From: Burkholderiales bacterium
GTDB taxonomy: Bacteria; Pseudomonadota; Gammaproteobacteria; Burkholderiales; Burkholderiaceae_C
Length of the DNA: 64,000 bases
Direction of reading: 5' to 3'
NCBI GenBank assembly: GCA_016703325.1
Contig: JADJCH010000017.1
Location: 78,012-142,011 of the forward strand
Shown here: in pieces, positions 17,547 to 24,764 of the stretch
How positions within the stretch are numbered: position 1 is the first letter of the stretch
Layout: each line of letters starts with the position of its first letter
The notes under the pieces: model-generated
The model's input: the letters and a program-made list of their open reading frames with translations, nothing else
Database searches by the model: none
What the model was told of the DNA's origin: nothing
Program-made: the position numbers and the translations under genes

Positions 17547-18012
17547 CGCCTCAGCGGTCATCTGTGCCTGGGACAACTACCCGCCTGAGCAACTGCCGGG
17601 CATCTGGGACTGGCTGGCGGAAGAGATCCGCCTGACCCGGCTGGCGATTCCCGACGTCGCCCTGAACGAGGTGGGGCACAAGATCCCCGAATGTCGGGTG
17701 TGGCTGAAGGCACAGGAGATTCACGTCCTGCCGACCAGCGAAGCGGTGCTCCTGGAGGCCCTGCGACTCAAGACCCTGATCGGCGTCGAAAGTGAGCGCT
17801 ACAACCCCAAGGGCGTGGACGAGAACGACCTGATCATCATCGCCGCGGCGCGGCTGCATGGCGCAGAACTGATCTCCAACGAGGCGCGTCAGACCGGGCA
17901 GCAGGTTGCAGCCAAGTGCAAGATTCCGGCGGTGTGCGCCATGGCCGAAGTCGATGTGACCTGCCTGAACTTCCTGGAATACCTGAAGCGCACAGGACGC
18001 ATCTTCCGCTAA
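17533..18012 (+). CDS. DUF4411 (PIN-like) family protein, probable toxin
   Basis: A 159-residue protein starting at GTG 17533. It opens with LDASAVICAWDNYPPEQLPG, followed by GVDENDLIIIAAARLHGAELISNE (about residues 95-118), which carry PIN-type acidic residues. DUF4411 proteins pair with ImmA/IrrE-HTH proteins as a toxin-antitoxin-like module; the 14-bp overlap with that gene supports the pairing. Confidence 0.85.
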   Translation: MQVLDASAVICAWDNYPPEQLPGIWDWLAEEIRLTRLAIPDVALNEVGHKIPECRVWLKAQEIHVLPTSEAVLLEALRLKTLIGVESERYNPKGVDENDLIIIAAARLHGAELISNEARQTGQQVAAKCKIPAVCAMAEVDVTCLNFLEYLKRTGRIFR

Positions 18013-18049
18013 GGTCACTGGCCGGGCGTCAGCCCAGAATGGAGACCCG

Positions 18050-19132
18050 ATGTCATCTCGCCTGCCCCTCCTGCGCGCGGCTGGTTCGATCGCCGTCACC
18101 CTGGCCGGCCTGCTCTGCGCCACCGCCGCCACTGCACAGTCGCCCCGACCTGCCCCGGCAGCCTCAGCCCACGACGCCCCCGTCGCCATCGACATCCCGC
18201 CCTGGTTCACCGAGAGCTTCCTGGACTTTCCGGAGGAGATGGCCGAGGCGGCCAAGGCCGGCAAGCGGCTGCTGGTCTATGTCGGCCAGGACGGCTGCCC
18301 CTACTGCCGGGAGCTGATGCAGACCAACTTCAGCCAGCGCGCCATCGTCGAGAAGACGCGGGCCCACTTCGTGGCCATCGCGCTCAACCTCTGGGGCGAC
18401 CGGGAGCTGACCTGGCTGGACGGCAAGAAGACCACCGAGAAGGCGCTGGCCAAGGCGCTGAAGGTGCAGTTCACGCCGACGCTGCTGTTCATCGACCCGG
18501 CGAGTGCCCAGATCGTCGGCCGGCTCAACGGCTACCAGCCTCCGGAGCGCTTTTCCGCCGCGCTGGACCATGTGATCGCCCGTGGCGAGCGGCGCCAGCC
18601 GCTGGCGGAGTACCTGGCCGCGAATGTGAAGGAGACGGCGCGTGCCGAGCTGAATGAGCAGCCCTTCTTCCTGCCGCCGCCCTTCGACCTGCGGCGCAAG
18701 TCCGGCAGCCGGCCGCTGGCGGTGCTGTTCGAGACACGCCGCTGTGCGCCCTGCGACGAGATGCATCAGCAGGGTTTCCGCCGCCCGGAGGTGCAGGCGC
18801 AGCTGCGCCGGCTGGACGTGCTGCGTTTTGCGCTGAACGACCGCCGCGAAGTCACCACGCCGGACGGCCGGCGCCTGGCCGCCGAGGCCTGGGCGCGCGA
18901 GCTGGGGGTGGGCTTCACGCCGACGCTGGTGTTCTTCGACGCCGCCGGGCCGGCCAGCGCCGGGCGGGAGGTGTTCCGCCTGGACGGCTACACCCGGCCC
19001 TTCCACCTGGCGACCTCGCTGGAGTACGTGGCCGAGCGCGCCTGGCAGCGCCAGCCGGAGTTCCAACGCTTCATCCGCGACAAGGCCGACCGGCTGCGCG
19101 AGCGCGGGCAGGCGGTGGAGCTGTGGAAGTAG
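18050..19132 (+). CDS. Tandem thioredoxin-domain periplasmic protein
   Basis: A 360-residue protein with a Sec signal peptide (cleavage after ATAQ, about residue 30) and two thioredoxin-fold domains. The first has GQDGCPYCRELM (Cys83/Cys86) and FTPTLLFID; the second has ETRRCAPCDEM (about residue 235) and FTPTLVFFD. It is probably a periplasmic thiol reductase or a SoxW-like protein. Both active sites are intact; the duplication is internal to one gene. Confidence 0.85.
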   Translation: MSSRLPLLRAAGSIAVTLAGLLCATAATAQSPRPAPAASAHDAPVAIDIPPWFTESFLDFPEEMAEAAKAGKRLLVYVGQDGCPYCRELMQTNFSQRAIVEKTRAHFVAIALNLWGDRELTWLDGKKTTEKALAKALKVQFTPTLLFIDPASAQIVGRLNGYQPPERFSAALDHVIARGERRQPLAEYLAANVKETARAELNEQPFFLPPPFDLRRKSGSRPLAVLFETRRCAPCDEMHQQGFRRPEVQAQLRRLDVLRFALNDRREVTTPDGRRLAAEAWARELGVGFTPTLVFFDAAGPASAGREVFRLDGYTRPFHLATSLEYVAERAWQRQPEFQRFIRDKADRLRERGQAVELWK

Positions 19133-19160
19133 CCCCGGGGACACTCCCTGCGGGCGGTCC

Positions 19161-19934
19161 TCAGGTGCCCAGCGGCACCGCGCGGCCAATGTAGAGCACC
19201 GGCCCGGTGGGGCGGCCGATCGTCGAGCCGCCGGGGGGCTCGAGGGTGATCTCGAACAGCTGGTCCGTCTTCAGCGCGGGCAGGCGCTGCAGCGGCAGCG
19301 AGGTGACGCGGCCCGCGCTCACCAGGCCGAGAGAGCTGGGGCCGGCGGCATCGGGGGCCTTGGTCCAGAACTGCAGCACCCGGTCGGCCGGCACCTGGAG
19401 GTCGGCTTGAAGGGGCACCAGGCGCAGCTCGCCGCCCTGTCCTTGCCCCTGCCCTTGCCCCGGCAGATCTCGGGCCGCGGTCATCTCCACCACCCAGCCA
19501 TTGCCGCCTCCGTGCGGGTCCTGCAGCACGGCGACGTAGCGGATTTCCGGGGCGGGCGGCAGCGCCTGGCGCAGCGCCACGCTGCTGCCCAGCACCAGCA
19601 CCGCCACCACCGCCACGCCGGACAGCCCCTGCCAGAAGCCCAGGCGCTGCCACCAGGGCGGCCGCGCAGCCGCCGGCCGCACGCCACCCGGCCGGGACGA
19701 TGGCCTGGCCAACCGGGCTTCGAGGCGGGCCCAGCCGCCCTCGGGCAGGCGCTCGGCGGGCGAACTGCGGCGGGTCAGGCCAAGCAACCGGTCCTGCCAG
19801 TAGCCCACTTCGGCGCGCAGCCCGCCGTCGCCGGCCAGGGCACACTCGAAGGCCTGCTGCTCCTCGGCGGAGAGGGTGCCGAGCACGTACTCGCCAGCGG
19901 CGGCACTGCGGTCCTCGGCGGTGTCGAGTTTCAT
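19161..19934 (-). CDS. RskA-type anti-sigma factor
   Basis: A 257-residue membrane protein. The N-terminal zinc-free anti-sigma region AAAGEYVLGTLSAEEQQAFE (about residues 10-30) sequesters the sigma factor. One membrane segment (LSGVAVVAVLVLGSSVAL, about 93-110) leads to a periplasmic RskA domain. A (GQ)4 run (about residues 146-153) comes from a short tandem repeat and may vary in length. The ATG at 19934 overlaps the sigma stop as ATGA. Regulated release probably frees the sigma factor. Confidence 0.88.
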   Translation of the reverse strand: MKLDTAEDRSAAAGEYVLGTLSAEEQQAFECALAGDGGLRAEVGYWQDRLLGLTRRSSPAERLPEGGWARLEARLARPSSRPGGVRPAAARPPWWQRLGFWQGLSGVAVVAVLVLGSSVALRQALPPAPEIRYVAVLQDPHGGGNGWVVEMTAARDLPGQGQGQGQGGELRLVPLQADLQVPADRVLQFWTKAPDAAGPSSLGLVSAGRVTSLPLQRLPALKTDQLFEITLEPPGGSTIGRPTGPVLYIGRAVPLGT

Positions 19935-20500
19935 GCCATGCACTCCCGCAGCGCCAGCAGCGAGCGGCGGATCCAGGCCTTGACGGTGCCCAGCGGGGTG
20001 GCCAGGCGCCGGGCGATCTGGTCGTGGGTGTAGCCGTCGACGAAGGCGTGCAGCACGCAGGCGCGGCGTTCGGGCTCCAGGCGCTCGAGGCAGCGCTCCA
20101 GCTGGTCGGCATCGAGTCCGTCCGCGGCCGGGGCATCGTGCTGCGCCGCCTGGCGGGCGTCGGACAGCTCACCGAGGGCCTGGGGCTCCAGGACCTCCTC
20201 GATGCCGCCGCGACGCACCGCCTTGAGCGCCTGGTGGCGCACCACGGTGTAGATCCAGCCGCGGCCGGACCCCAGGCTGGGGTCGAAGGTGGCGGCGCGG
20301 CTCCAGACCTGCAGCATCGCGTCCTGGAAGACCTCTTCGGCACGCGCCGGGTCGCGCACGATGCGCTGCACCACGCCGAGCAGCCAGCGGCCCTCGCGTT
20401 CGTAGATCACCCGCAGGGCAAAGCGCTCGCCGCGGGCGCAGGCGGCCAGGGCGGCTTCGTGGTCAAGCGGATCGAGGGGCTCGGGGGTCTGCTGGGGCAT
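19931..20500 (-). CDS. RNA polymerase ECF sigma factor (SigK-like)
   Basis: A 189-residue ECF sigma factor. Region 2 is EEVFQDAMLQVWSRAATFDP plus GRGWIYTVVRHQALKAVRR (about residues 55-95); region 4 is LEPERRACVLHAFVDGYTHD and IARRLATPLGTVKAWIRRSL (about 140-180). It pairs with the RskA anti-sigma gene with which it overlaps. Its target promoters are not identifiable here; the DUF3455 lipoprotein downstream on the opposite side of its start may be one. Confidence 0.9.
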   Translation of the reverse strand: MPQQTPEPLDPLDHEAALAACARGERFALRVIYEREGRWLLGVVQRIVRDPARAEEVFQDAMLQVWSRAATFDPSLGSGRGWIYTVVRHQALKAVRRGGIEEVLEPQALGELSDARQAAQHDAPAADGLDADQLERCLERLEPERRACVLHAFVDGYTHDQIARRLATPLGTVKAWIRRSLLALRECMA

Positions 20501-20579
20501 CGGCAAGGGAGATCAGGCCTGAGCGGCACCCGCAGGCACCACCGCCCGGCCACTCTCCCACAGCGGCAAAGGCCCGGGT

Positions 20580-21173
20580 TCAGACGGGTTTCCAGAAGAT
20601 GTAGTCGGCCTGATAGGTCACCACCTGGCGGCTGCCCGCCATCGGGCCGGTGCAGGCCGCGGCGGGGGCCACGCCGCCGCGGGTGGCCACACGCTGGATG
20701 TAGCTCACGCCCTGCAGGTCACCCTTGCCGTCCGCGAGCTTGGCCGGGTTGGCCTTGACCAGCTGCAGCGGGATGTTGCCGCTGCCCGCCGAGGCCACGG
20801 CCAGTTGCGCGCCGGTGAGGCTGGAGCCGTCCTGCGCCGCCCAGGTGGCCGGCGGGCCCCAGTAACCGCCGACCACCTGGCCCTGGCGCGAACGCAGATC
20901 GGCCTTCGGGCCGACGAAGACCCACTCGAAGGCATCGGCGGCGCCGGCCTTGGCGCGGCACTCGTAGGTGATTTCGCCGACACCGACGGTCTCCCAGGCG
21001 ACGCGGTGGCCGCTGGGCACCTTGACGGCGTCGGGCAGGGCGTCCTGGCTGAACGGCACAGCCACCGGCGACGCCGCCATCGGCATGGAGCCGCTGCCGG
21101 GCATCGAGCCACAGGCGGCCAGGCTGGCGGCCAGGAAGGTCAGGGAAAGCGGGGCAAGGCGAAAGGTCGACAT
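20580..21173 (-). CDS. DUF3455 family lipoprotein
   Basis: A 197-residue protein with a lipoprotein signal (LTFLAASLAACG, lipidated Cys about residue 21). The core VPSGHRVAWETVGVGEITYEC, then FEWVFVGPKADL and GYWGPPATWAAQDGS, then YIQRVATRGGVAP is DUF3455. ATG 21173 has AGGAG upstream. It lies 80 bp upstream of the sigma factor gene in the same direction, so it could be co-regulated. Function unknown. Confidence 0.85.
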   Translation of the reverse strand: MSTFRLAPLSLTFLAASLAACGSMPGSGSMPMAASPVAVPFSQDALPDAVKVPSGHRVAWETVGVGEITYECRAKAGAADAFEWVFVGPKADLRSRQGQVVGGYWGPPATWAAQDGSSLTGAQLAVASAGSGNIPLQLVKANPAKLADGKGDLQGVSYIQRVATRGGVAPAAACTGPMAGSRQVVTYQADYIFWKPV

Positions 21174-21373
21174 GAGGAGCTCCTGGGGGTTGGGGCGCTC
21201 GGCGCGCCGGAATGGCGGCCTCACACCCCGCACTAGCCCGCGGCGCGCCGGCTGGATGCAGCGCAGATGCAAGCAGTTGCAACCACCCTGGAGCCGCGGC
21301 ACGTGGTGACACGCGGTGACACGCGCAGCACTTCTGGCCTATGCTGGTCTTTTCGTGCTGCCGAGGAGCCTGC

Positions 21374-22165
21374 ATGCCCGACGCCCCGCCCCACCTTTCC
21401 GAACGCGTTGCCGCCGCCGCGGAGGCCTTGGTGGCCGCCCGGCGCAGCCGCCGGCCGATCACCACCCTGACCACCCACTGGCCGGAGCTGGACGAGGCGC
21501 TCGCTTACGCCATCGCCCGCACCACCGAAGCGTTGCTGGGCGAACCCCGTGCGGGCTACAAGCTGGGCTACACCAGCGCCGCGATGCGCGCGCAGATGGG
21601 GGTGGACCAGCCGAACTACGGCGTGCTGACGGCGCCGACCCGGGTGGTGCACGGTGGCGTGCTGGCGATGGCCGAGCTGATCCACCCGCTGGTGGAGCCG
21701 GAGATCGCCTTCGTGATGGCGGCCGACGTGCCGGACCCCACCGGGACCGCCGCTGCAGTGGCCAGCGTGCATGCGGCGCTGGAGATCGTCGACACCCGTT
21801 ACGAGGCCTACAAGTTCAAGGCGGCCGACAACATCGCGGACAACTCCTCTGCGGCGCGCTTCGTGATCGGCCCGGCGATGTCGCTGCCTCCGGACGCCAA
21901 TCTGGCGACGCTGCCGGTGCGACTGTGCGCCGACGGCGACCTGCTCGGCGAAGGCAGTGGCGCGGACGCATTGGGGCACCCGCTGGCTGCACTGACCTGG
22001 CTGGCCGAGCGGCTGCTGCGCGACGGCGCGATGCTTCGCGAAGGCGACGTCGTGCTGACCGGCGGGCTGACCCGGGCCTTTGCAGCCCAGCCGGGCATGC
22101 GCTTTTCATCGCAGGTCGGCGACCCGGCGCAGGGTGGCGGCGAGGCCGCCCTGCGCTTCCTCTGA
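21374..22165 (+). CDS. 2-keto-4-pentenoate hydratase-like (FAH superfamily) protein
   Basis: A 263-residue protein with the hydratase/decarboxylase signature: AGYKLGYTSAAMRAQMGVDQP (about residues 56-76), VEPEIAFVMAADVP (metal-binding Glu pair), and VLTGGLTRAFAAQPGMRFSS near the end. Such enzymes hydrate 2-hydroxypenta-2,4-dienoate in aromatic meta-cleavage pathways. No pathway partners surround it. GAGGAG lies 6 bases before ATG 21374. Confidence 0.85.
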   Translation: MPDAPPHLSERVAAAAEALVAARRSRRPITTLTTHWPELDEALAYAIARTTEALLGEPRAGYKLGYTSAAMRAQMGVDQPNYGVLTAPTRVVHGGVLAMAELIHPLVEPEIAFVMAADVPDPTGTAAAVASVHAALEIVDTRYEAYKFKAADNIADNSSAARFVIGPAMSLPPDANLATLPVRLCADGDLLGEGSGADALGHPLAALTWLAERLLRDGAMLREGDVVLTGGLTRAFAAQPGMRFSSQVGDPAQGGGEAALRFL

Positions 22166-22198
22166 CATCCCGTCATCGTTCATCGAGAAGGTTCCGCC

Positions 22199-22645
22199 AT
22201 GGCACCCCCAGGCCACCCTCCAGCAGGCAGCCCTCCGGCCGGTTTCGGCCACATCCGCCCGAGCGACGACAGCGGTCAGTCCCTGGCGGTCTGGGCCCAG
22301 TCGCTCTACCTGATCAACCTGCTGCTGGCCCCCGGCCTGGCCTTCGTCGCACTGCTCTGGCTGTGGCGGCGCCACCGCAACAGCGCCCCGCCGCTGGCCC
22401 GTCAGCACCTGCATCAGGCGCTCTGGGTGAGTGTGGTGGCGGGCGTACTCATCGCCGGCCTGTCCGCTCTGCTGGTGGCGGTGGGTGGCCTGCACGCCGC
22501 CTGGACCTGGGTGGTGGTGCTGACCTACTTCGTCTGCGTCCACGGCGCACTGGTGACGATGGGCATCTTCGCGCTGTCCAAGGCCATGGCCGGGCAGCCC
22601 TGGCGCTACCCGCTGGTGGGACCGGGGCCGGAACGCCCCCGGTGA
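22199..22645 (+). CDS. Hypothetical membrane protein (DUF4870-like)
   Basis: A 148-residue protein with about three membrane helices (SLYLINLLLAPGLAFVALLW, VSVVAGVLIAGLSALLVAV, WTWVVVLTYFVCVHGALVT) after a Pro/Gly-rich N-terminus. The layout is like DUF4870 proteins. The start follows the hydratase by 33 bp. Role unknown. Confidence 0.7.
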   Translation: MAPPGHPPAGSPPAGFGHIRPSDDSGQSLAVWAQSLYLINLLLAPGLAFVALLWLWRRHRNSAPPLARQHLHQALWVSVVAGVLIAGLSALLVAVGGLHAAWTWVVVLTYFVCVHGALVTMGIFALSKAMAGQPWRYPLVGPGPERPR

Positions 22646-22713
22646 GTGTCCCCTGCGGTGGGGCCTAGACTGGCAGTTTTGCCAGTTCAGGCCCACCACT
22701 CCAGGGGAACTCC

Positions 22714-24033
22714 ATGCCTGCCATCCATGCCACCCATCCGACCCGCCGCACTGCGTCGGCCCCCTTCTTGTTCACCTCGATGCGCAGCGTCCGCCGGGCC
22801 ACCGCCGCCCTGATCGCCGGGCTGGGGCTGCTGGCCGGCGGTGGGGCTGTGGCCCAGGCAGGTAGCGGCACCGGCATTGGCGTCATCAGCTACTGGGGCA
22901 CGGATGCGGCGCTCTACAACCAGCTGCCTGCAGGCAGCCTGGCGGTGATCAACCCGGACAGCGGCCTCTTCGTCGCTGCCGGCCAGACCACCACGCTGGT
23001 GCCGGACCTGGCGAGCTGGCGCGACATCGTCAACAACACCGCAGCGCGCGGCGTGAAGCTGCTGGGCTACGTGCCTACCGGCTACTTCAACCACGGCTGC
23101 AATGCCGAGGGGCAGTGCCAGACCTGGGCCCGCATCGAGGCGCAGGTGGCGGCCTATTTCGCACAGCTGCCGGCGGTGACCGGCATCTTCTTCGACGAGG
23201 CGGCACCGGCCACCTGGAGCTGCAGCGCCTTCGTCACCGAATATCAGAAGCTGCGCGCCCTGGTGGCCAGGTACCGGCCGGGCGCCCAGATCACCTTCAA
23301 CGCCGGGGTGCCGGACAACTGCGTCGTCGGCGGCGCGCTGGCCGGAGAGACGGTGGTGCTGTTCGAGAGCAGCAGCGCCGACTACACCGCCCAGGCCACG
23401 CAGATCGCCAGCACCACGGCGACGGCCCGCAGCAAGGGGGTGTCCACCTGGCACCTGGTGCACAGCGTGGCGACGCAGAGTGCGATGAGCAGCACCATCG
23501 CCAAGGCGGTGCAGATGCAGGTCAACCTGGCCTACGTCACCGACATCGGCGGCAACTGGCAGGCGGGCGAAAACACCTGGGGCTCGCTGCCCAGCTACTG
23601 GGCCAGTGAGGTGAGCCTGCTGGCCGGCAGCCCGGCCGGGGTCAACTGGGGCAACCTGACCAAGAAGCTGGTGAATGCTGCCAGCCACCTCTGCCTGCGC
23701 GGCAGCGGCAGCCGCATCGACCAGCAGGCCTGCGCCAGTAGCTCGGCCTGGGCGATGACGGTGCGCAGCGTCGGCTCGACGCCCTACTACCAGCTCAAGT
23801 ACGGCAGCAAGTGCGCCACGCAGGCCTCGGCCGCCAGCAGCGCCGTCAGCTGGGCCACCTGCTCCAGCACCGCCGCAAACCAGATGTGGTCGATGAAATC
23901 GGCTGGCGGACTGGTCTACTTCGAGAACCGCAGCAGCGCCCAGGCCCTGACGGTGAGCGGCAGCGCTGCCGGCAGCAGCGCATCGGCCAGCAACTACACC
24001 GGCGCACTGCAGCAGCAGTTCTATTTCCAGTGA
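22714..24033 (+). CDS. Spherulation-specific family 4 (spherulin-4) glycoside hydrolase with a ricin-type lectin tail
   Basis: A 439-residue secreted protein. The signal peptide is long (start at ATG 22714 behind AGGGGAA; the hydrophobic core is ALIAGLGLLAGGGAVAQA, about residues 30-48). A TIM-barrel spherulin-4 domain follows: VISYWGTDAALYNQL, ANDS-like VINPDSGLFVAAG, GVKLLGYVPTGYF, and GIFFDEAAP (about residues 156-164, probable catalytic Asp/Glu). About residues 310-439 are a ricin-B-like lectin domain (KKLVNAASHLCLRGSG, WATCSSTAANQMWSM). Spherulin-4 relatives hydrolyse galactosamine-rich exopolysaccharides; here the substrate is inferred to be a polysaccharide bound by the lectin. Confidence 0.8.
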   Translation: MPAIHATHPTRRTASAPFLFTSMRSVRRATAALIAGLGLLAGGGAVAQAGSGTGIGVISYWGTDAALYNQLPAGSLAVINPDSGLFVAAGQTTTLVPDLASWRDIVNNTAARGVKLLGYVPTGYFNHGCNAEGQCQTWARIEAQVAAYFAQLPAVTGIFFDEAAPATWSCSAFVTEYQKLRALVARYRPGAQITFNAGVPDNCVVGGALAGETVVLFESSSADYTAQATQIASTTATARSKGVSTWHLVHSVATQSAMSSTIAKAVQMQVNLAYVTDIGGNWQAGENTWGSLPSYWASEVSLLAGSPAGVNWGNLTKKLVNAASHLCLRGSGSRIDQQACASSSAWAMTVRSVGSTPYYQLKYGSKCATQASAASSAVSWATCSSTAANQMWSMKSAGGLVYFENRSSAQALTVSGSAAGSSASASNYTGALQQQFYFQ

Positions 24034-24139
24034 GGGTCCGCAGACCTTGCGCTGCGCATCAGGTTCGACCCTGATCAAGCTCCGCACAGCAGGCGTTGCG
24101 CCCTCGGGCCCGGGGCGCGGTCCAATGAGGCATCTTCCC

Positions 24140-24160
24140 GGCGCCGGGGCCCCCGGCGCC
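24140..24160. terminator. GC-rich hairpin after the spherulin-4 gene
   Basis: GGCGCCGGG-GCC-CCCGGCGCC is a perfect 9-bp stem with a 3-base loop. No T-tract follows, and it lies only 22 bp before the next start, so terminator or RNA-stability function is uncertain. Confidence 0.4.
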
Positions 24161-24182
24161 CCTGACCCGAGGAGGTTGCACC

Positions 24183-24638
24183 ATGAAGAAGACCCTGATG
24201 GCCCTGTGCGGGGCCCTGTGGCTGAGCACGGCGGCTTTCGGCGCCCCACCCGATGAAGCGCGCCTGACCACCTGGGCTCAGGGCACGACACTGCCTGGCT
24301 ACCGCTTCGGCGGGGTGGACCAACCCGACCCGGGTGTGCTGATGGCCGTCTGGGTCAACGGTCGGGAGGAGATGGTGGGCTTGCAGCTGCGCCCGCTGGC
24401 CGAGTTCCATCAGCAGGCCAACCAGGTGGTCAACCGCCGCAAGCCGCTGGCCTTCACCTACCAGGGCATGCCGGCGCTGTACACCGATGCACTGGCTCCG
24501 TCCGCTGCGGTTCTGGTCCGCCATGAGGGCCTGGGCCGCACGCTGACGGTCATGAACATGGGCCAGCCCAAGGGCTTCACGCAGGCCGAGCTGGTCAAGC
24601 TGCTGGATGGCATGAACCTGGGGCGACTGGGGAAGTAG
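24183..24638 (+). CDS. Hypothetical periplasmic protein
   Basis: A 151-residue protein with a signal peptide (MKKTLMALCGALWLSTAAFG, cleavage about residue 20). GAGGAGG precedes the ATG. The mature part (RLTTWAQGTTLPGYRFGGVD, then ALFTY-like PLAFTYQGMPALYTD) is not recognised. It lies between the spherulin-4 gene and the MobA promoter. Confidence 0.7.
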   Translation: MKKTLMALCGALWLSTAAFGAPPDEARLTTWAQGTTLPGYRFGGVDQPDPGVLMAVWVNGREEMVGLQLRPLAEFHQQANQVVNRRKPLAFTYQGMPALYTDALAPSAAVLVRHEGLGRTLTVMNMGQPKGFTQAELVKLLDGMNLGRLGK

Positions 24639-24680
24639 GGGCCTGCGCATCGGCGGTTTGAAATGAGCATACACATAGTG

Positions 24681-24709
24681 TTGACGCATATCATCAGCAT
24701 AGATATTAT
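24681..24709 (+). promoter_or_regulatory. Near-consensus sigma-70 promoter of the flavin hydroxylase gene
   Basis: TTGACG (24681-24686) and TATTAT (24704-24709) are separated by exactly 17 bases; each hexamer matches consensus at 5 of 6 positions. The region is AT-rich against the surrounding DNA. A direct repeat ATGAGCATA (24663-24671) / ATCAGCATA (24693-24701), 30 bp apart, flanks the -35 and lies in the spacer, as for a repressor site. The ATG of the hydroxylase is 55 bp from the -10. Confidence 0.7.
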
Positions 24710-24764
24710 TTGCTGAGGCGCCGGCAGAAGGTGTAGGGCGCGGTTCAACCCCAGGAGACAGGAC

